Positions 4,942 to 7,742 of a stretch of DNA of 7,742 bases are shown here, piece after piece (position 1 is the stretch's first letter; each line of letters opens with the position of its first letter). The DNA is from an uncultured Coriobacteriales bacterium (GTDB lineage Bacteria; Actinomycetota; Coriobacteriia; Coriobacteriales; Atopobiaceae). The notes beneath the pieces are model-generated. The model was not told the origin of the DNA, searched no databases, and saw only the letters and a program-made list of their open reading frames with translations. The stretch is from NCBI GenBank assembly GCA_946530775.1, contig CAMNAH010000051.1:1-7742 (forward strand), given 5' to 3'. The position numbers and the translations under genes are program-made.

Positions 4942-7035
4942 ATGGCCGAAACCCGTGATTTCCTGCTCGAGATCGGCTGCGAGGAGATGCCCTCCGCGCC
5001 GCTTATGAAGGCCCAGGAGCAGCTCGGCAAGCTCGTTGCCGCCGGGCTCGACGAGGCGGGCCTCACGCATGGCGCGATCCGCACGCTCTCCACGCCGCGC
5101 CGCCTCGCCGTCATCGTCGACGGCTGCGCCACTGCGACCGAGGAGATCCACGAGGTCGTGCGCGGACCCAAGACCCAGATCGCCTTCGACGCCGACGGCA
5201 ACCCCACCAAGGCCGCCGAGGGCTTTGCGCGCAAGAACGGCACCACGGCCGATGCGCTCGTGCGCCGCGTCGACACCGACGGCAACGAGTACATCTTCGC
5301 CGAGCGCTTCATCGCCTCCGTCGATGCCGTCCAGCTGCTCTCGCGCCTCTGCGAGCAGACCATCGCCTCCATCCAGTGGCCCAACTACCGCAGCCAGAGG
5401 TGGGGGAGCGAGCACGCCACGTTCGTGCGTCCCATCCGCTGGATCTGCGCGCTGCTCGGAAGCGACGTCATCCCCGTGACGTACGCCGATGTGACAAGCG
5501 GCAATACCACGCGCGGCCACCGCGTTCTCGGTGCAGGCGAGCATGTCGTGGCAGAGCCCGCCGTCTACGAGCAGGTTCTCGAGAGCGCCTACGTGCTCGG
5601 CGAGCAGCGCCGCGCCGAGGCCATCCGCGCCGGCATCGCCGAGGTCGAGGCTGCACGCGGCGGCGCCCATGTCGATACCCCCAAGGGCACCTTCGACGAG
5701 GTCGTGAACCTCTGCGAGTGGCCCACCGTGGTCATAGGCTCCTTCGACGAGGAGTTCCTCGCCGTGCCCCACGAGATCATCGTCGAGGCCATGCTCAAGC
5801 ACCAGCGCTACTTCCCGATCTATGCTCCCGACGGCTCGCTCACCCGCGAGTTCGTGATCGTCTCGAACGCCGATCCCGCGGTCAACGACACCGTGCGCGC
5901 CGGCAACGAGCGCGTCGTGCGCCCGCGCCTCGACGACGCCAAGTTCTTCTACGACGAGGATCTCAAGGTGGGCCTCGATGCCTTCCGCGAGCGTCTCGCC
6001 CAGGTCGTGTTCCAGAAGAAGCTCGGCACCGTGCTCCAGAAGTCCGAGCGCATGGAGGTTCTCGCCCGTGCGTTCGCCGGTCAGGTTGCGGACGATGCCC
6101 ATATCGTCGAGCTCGCCGCACGCGCGGCGCATCTCGCGAAGGCCGACCTCGTGTCCCAGGCCGTGGTCGAGTTCACGAGCCAGCAGGGCGTCATGGGCGG
6201 CTACTATGCCGCGGCACAGGGCGAGGACCCGCTGGGATCCGAGGCCATCTCGCAGCACTACCGTCCCCGCTTCGCCGGCGACGCCGCCCCCGATTCGCTC
6301 GTGGGCAAGTCGGTCGCCATCGCGGACAAGCTCGACACCGTCTGCGGCATCTTCGCCATTGACGAGCCACCCACCGGCTCCTCCGACCCTTATGCGGTGC
6401 GTCGTGCCGCCATCGGCATCCTGGCCATGCTGAAGGAGCTTCCCGCCGCCAAGCTGCGCCCGCTCATCGAGCTCGCGCTCGGTTCCTATCGCGAGCAGGG
6501 CATCGAGTTCGACTTCGACGCCACCGCCGAGAAGGTCGCCGCCTTCTTCGCGGGCCGTCTCTCGGGCATCGCCAAGGACGAGGGCATCGCCCCCGATACC
6601 ATCGATGCCGTCTCGGCCGTCGGCGTGATCGACGCCTATGAGTTCCTCAAGCGCGCCCATGCCCTCGAGGATGCGCGTGAGAACGCCCCCGAGCTCTTCG
6701 ACGACCTCGCAACCGCCTACGCCCGCGCGGCGCACCTCGCCGATGCGGCGCTTGGCGACAACGTGGACGAGGGCATCCTCGGGCCCGCCGAGCGTGCGCT
6801 GCTCGATGCCTGCAACGCGGGTGCCGCGACCGTGGGAGATGCGCTCTCGAAGGGCGACTTCGATGCCGCTGCGAAGGCTCTCGCCGGATTACGTGAGCCC
6901 ATCGACCGATTCTTTGATGACGTCATGGTCATGGACGAGGACACTGTAGTAAGGGAGAACCGTTTGAGGCTCCTCAACCGGTTCACCGGCGTCTTCGCGG
7001 ACGTGGCCGACATCGGCCGCCTCTCCAAGAAGTAG
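4942..7035 (+). CDS. glyS: Glycyl-tRNA synthetase beta subunit
   Basis: Beta subunit of the alpha2-beta2 glycyl-tRNA synthetase, which binds tRNA-Gly and its anticodon. 697 aa against 689 in E. coli. It starts FLLEIGCEEMPS (7-18), the family N-terminus. Other signatures are RTLSTPRRLAVIVDG (47-61), VRGPK (73-77), NYRSQRWGSEHATFVRPIRW (148-167), FDEVVNLCEWPTVVIGSFDEEFLAVP (within 251-276), LKHQRYFPI (285-293), RPRLDDAKFFYDEDL (327-341), the HD-like region AAHLAKADLVSQAVVEFTSQ (395-414) followed by QGVMGGYYA, and DSLVGKSVAIADKLDTVCGI (451-470). The C-terminal DALR-like anticodon domain (about 590-697) ends VRENRLRLLNRFTGVFADVA. The usual MVGEFPELQG is AVVEFTSQQG here, a mild divergence. The start is set by the strong Shine-Dalgarno inside glyQ. 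A 34-nt gap separates it from the next gene. Confidence 0.97.
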   Translation: MAETRDFLLEIGCEEMPSAPLMKAQEQLGKLVAAGLDEAGLTHGAIRTLSTPRRLAVIVDGCATATEEIHEVVRGPKTQIAFDADGNPTKAAEGFARKNGTTADALVRRVDTDGNEYIFAERFIASVDAVQLLSRLCEQTIASIQWPNYRSQRWGSEHATFVRPIRWICALLGSDVIPVTYADVTSGNTTRGHRVLGAGEHVVAEPAVYEQVLESAYVLGEQRRAEAIRAGIAEVEAARGGAHVDTPKGTFDEVVNLCEWPTVVIGSFDEEFLAVPHEIIVEAMLKHQRYFPIYAPDGSLTREFVIVSNADPAVNDTVRAGNERVVRPRLDDAKFFYDEDLKVGLDAFRERLAQVVFQKKLGTVLQKSERMEVLARAFAGQVADDAHIVELAARAAHLAKADLVSQAVVEFTSQQGVMGGYYAAAQGEDPLGSEAISQHYRPRFAGDAAPDSLVGKSVAIADKLDTVCGIFAIDEPPTGSSDPYAVRRAAIGILAMLKELPAAKLRPLIELALGSYREQGIEFDFDATAEKVAAFFAGRLSGIAKDEGIAPDTIDAVSAVGVIDAYEFLKRAHALEDARENAPELFDDLATAYARAAHLADAALGDNVDEGILGPAERALLDACNAGAATVGDALSKGDFDAAAKALAGLREPIDRFFDDVMVMDEDTVVRENRLRLLNRFTGVFADVADIGRLSKK

Positions 7036-7069
7036 CGGTTCTGTACGCGCTCGAGGTAAGGAATCATTC

Positions 7070-7453
7070 ATGGCCGATCAGCTCGACGACATCTTCTCGC
7101 AGGTTGTCCCTGTGATCTACATCCTCTCCGACTCGCGCGGCGAGACGGCGAACGCCGTCGTGTGCGCCGCTGCGGCGCAGTTCTCCGACGATGCGGTGGA
7201 GATCAAGCGTCTCTCCAACATCAAGGATCTCGAGACCGTGACCGAGTATTTCGAGGAGAACTATACGGTGGGAGAGGCTGCCGCCGTGTTCCACACCTTC
7301 GCCGACGGCGTGCTGCGCCGTGAGATCCGCCGCGAGCTCGACCGTCTGGGCATCCCCTCGATCGACCTTCTGGGACCTGCCGTCACGGTTATCTCCACGC
7401 TCACCGGCGAGGCCCCTTCGCACGAGATCGGTGCCATCTACCGCAAGAAGTAG
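7070..7453 (+). CDS. Half-length PPDK/PEP-synthase regulatory protein (DUF299 N-terminal domain only)
   Basis: 127 aa. Residues 15-127 match the N-terminal half of the DUF299 family (PDRP1/PpsR), bifunctional regulators that inactivate PPDK or PEP synthase by ADP-dependent phosphorylation and reactivate it with phosphate. Visible family features are VIYILSDSRGETANAVVCAA (15-34), AQF (36-38), VFHTFADGVLRREIRRELDRLGIPSIDLLGP (73-103) and SHEIGAIY (117-124). Family members are about 270 aa, with a C-terminal P-loop domain (YFKRIEAIEFAxKHDDG and GxSRTSKTP motifs). Neither motif is present here: the protein stops at TAG 7451-7453, and no frame downstream encodes the missing half before ppdK. TAAGGA lies 7 nt before the ATG. 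Position directly before ppdK supports a PPDK link. It may bind without catalysing, or work with a separate partner; the activity is unknown. Confidence 0.82.
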   Translation: MADQLDDIFSQVVPVIYILSDSRGETANAVVCAAAAQFSDDAVEIKRLSNIKDLETVTEYFEENYTVGEAAAVFHTFADGVLRREIRRELDRLGIPSIDLLGPAVTVISTLTGEAPSHEIGAIYRKK

Positions 7454-7496
7454 GTTTTTCGTTTAACTTGTTGGATTCATAGTCAGATGCTTGTAA

Positions 7497-7522
7497 ATGA
7501 GAGCCTCGGATGAGGCTCTCAT
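7497..7522 (+). terminator. 11-bp inverted repeat, terminator or operator before ppdK
   Basis: ATGAGAGCCTC (7497-7507) and GAGGCTCTCAT (7512-7522) are perfectly complementary and flank a GGAT loop. It lies 43 nt after the stop of the DUF299 gene, the right place to end the glyQS transcript. A clear U-tract is missing: the bases after it are GCTTATAATA, only partly U-rich. It also ends 3 bp before a TATAAT, so it would cover the −35 region of a ppdK promoter and could be an operator. Terminator is the more conservative reading. Confidence 0.5.
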
Positions 7523-7525
7523 GCT

Positions 7526-7531
7526 TATAAT
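7526..7531 (+). promoter_or_regulatory. Candidate −10 element of a ppdK promoter
   Basis: A perfect TATAAT occurs here, with an overlapping TATAAC at 7531-7536, in the only AT-rich stretch before ppdK. Predicted +1 is near 7538, giving a leader of about 70 nt. No good −35 is visible 16-18 bp upstream, where the inverted repeat lies, so an activator or other factor might be needed if this promoter is real. Confidence 0.4.
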
Positions 7532-7540
7532 ATAACGGAT

Positions 7541-7559
7541 GAAGACGCACAGCGCCTTC
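7541..7559 (+). other. Small imperfect hairpin in the ppdK leader
   Basis: GAAGACGC (7541-7548) can pair with GCGCCTTC (7552-7559) with one A-C mismatch and an ACA loop. If transcription starts near 7538 it would form almost at the 5' end of the mRNA, a position known to stabilise some transcripts. It has only seven pairs and may be chance. Confidence 0.25.
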
Positions 7560-7608
7560 ACTGTTCATGCCTGTAAGACCGTGTTTGATGTTAGAAAAGG
7601 GAGAAACT

Positions 7609-7742
7609 ATGGCAGAAAAACACGTCTATCGTTTCGGCTTCGATGAGAACGGCAACAACGTGACCGAGGTCGCGGGTGCTACCGTCAACGAGGCCAAGTG
7701 GATCACGGGCGGCAAGGGCGCCAACCTTGCCGAGATGGCCAA
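7609..7742 (+). CDS. ppdK: Pyruvate, phosphate dikinase (5' end only, cut by window edge)
   Basis: PPDK interconverts pyruvate + ATP + Pi and PEP + AMP + PPi through a phosphohistidine, working in glycolysis or gluconeogenesis in many anaerobes. Only 44 codons are present. The start MAEKHVYRFGFDENGN resembles the family's KYVYRFG opening, and GGKGANLAEMA near residues 34-44 is the conserved nucleotide-binding domain start shared by PPDK and PEP synthase. A spacer of NNVTEVAGATVNEAKWIT lies between. AGGGAG precedes the ATG by 5 nt. PPDK is preferred over PEP synthase because of the VYRFG opening. The upstream gene is related to the PPDK regulator. Catalytic His and regulatory Thr lie outside the window. 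Confidence 0.88.
   Translation, partial: MAEKHVYRFGFDENGNNVTEVAGATVNEAKWITGGKGANLAEMA

Noticed and set aside
4792..6735. Very long open frame on the minus strand opposite glyQ/glyS (647 codons), with another at 4017-5384 (455 codons)
   Set aside because: These are antisense shadows caused by GC-rich third-position codon bias in glyQ and glyS. The translations are low-complexity repeats of Gly/Leu/Val/Asp, match no family I know, and have no sensible ribosome site.
7454..7608. Missing C-terminal half of the DUF299 protein reachable by a frameshift or nonsense repair
   Set aside because: I read all three plus-strand frames after the TAG. None encodes the family's FKRIEAIEFA, KHDDG or SRTSKTP motifs, and the stretch instead holds a dyad, a TATAAT and the ppdK leader.

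Overview
The window is GC-rich DNA with densely packed bacterial housekeeping genes. Most of it reads as one direction of + strand genes, with a single − strand gene at the left end. I infer a Coriobacteriia-like actinobacterium (Collinsella/Olsenella type). The reasons are the high-GC codon use, an S16 protein with an Ala/Glu/Lys tail, a Gram-positive-type LexA box, a two-subunit glycyl-tRNA synthetase (glyQ/glyS), and a PPDK gene next to a PPDK-regulator-like gene. The genus is a guess from protein flavour, not shown by the sequence.

Layout. 1-108 is the tail of an unrecognised + strand gene. 131-1378 (−) is dinB, the SOS polymerase IV. A compact divergent intergenic region (about 1379-1535) holds a dinB promoter with a near-perfect LexA operator over its transcription start, the rpsP promoter, and a leader hairpin. 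1536-4001 is a tight cluster: rpsP (S16), khpA (KH-domain RNA-binding protein), rimM (16S processing), trmD (tRNA m1G37 methyltransferase) and lepB (signal peptidase I). The gaps are 11 and 7 nt, followed by overlaps of 1 nt (rimM/trmD) and 29 nt (trmD/lepB). rplS, which usually follows trmD, is absent here. 4035-7035 is glyQ-glyS. 7070-7453 encodes a protein that matches only the N-terminal half of the PPDK/PEP-synthase regulatory kinase-pyrophosphorylase family (DUF299). An inverted repeat and a −10-like TATAAT follow, and then the first 44 codons of ppdK run off the right edge.

Function. The central cluster joins ribosome assembly (S16, RimM, KhpA), reading-frame maintenance (TrmD), protein export (LepB) and glycine charging (GlyQS). 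These are growth-linked functions that are sensibly co-expressed. The right end turns to pyruvate/PEP metabolism. The glyQS - DUF299 - ppdK order resembles gene orders known in Firmicutes and supports assigning the short protein to PPDK biology.

Most of the window is ordinary. The points most worth a second look are the half-length PPDK regulator without its P-loop domain, the LexA-controlled and apparently leaderless dinB start, the rpsP leader stem-loop, and the dyad abutting the ppdK −10 element. I see no mobile element, CRISPR array, rRNA or tRNA gene.
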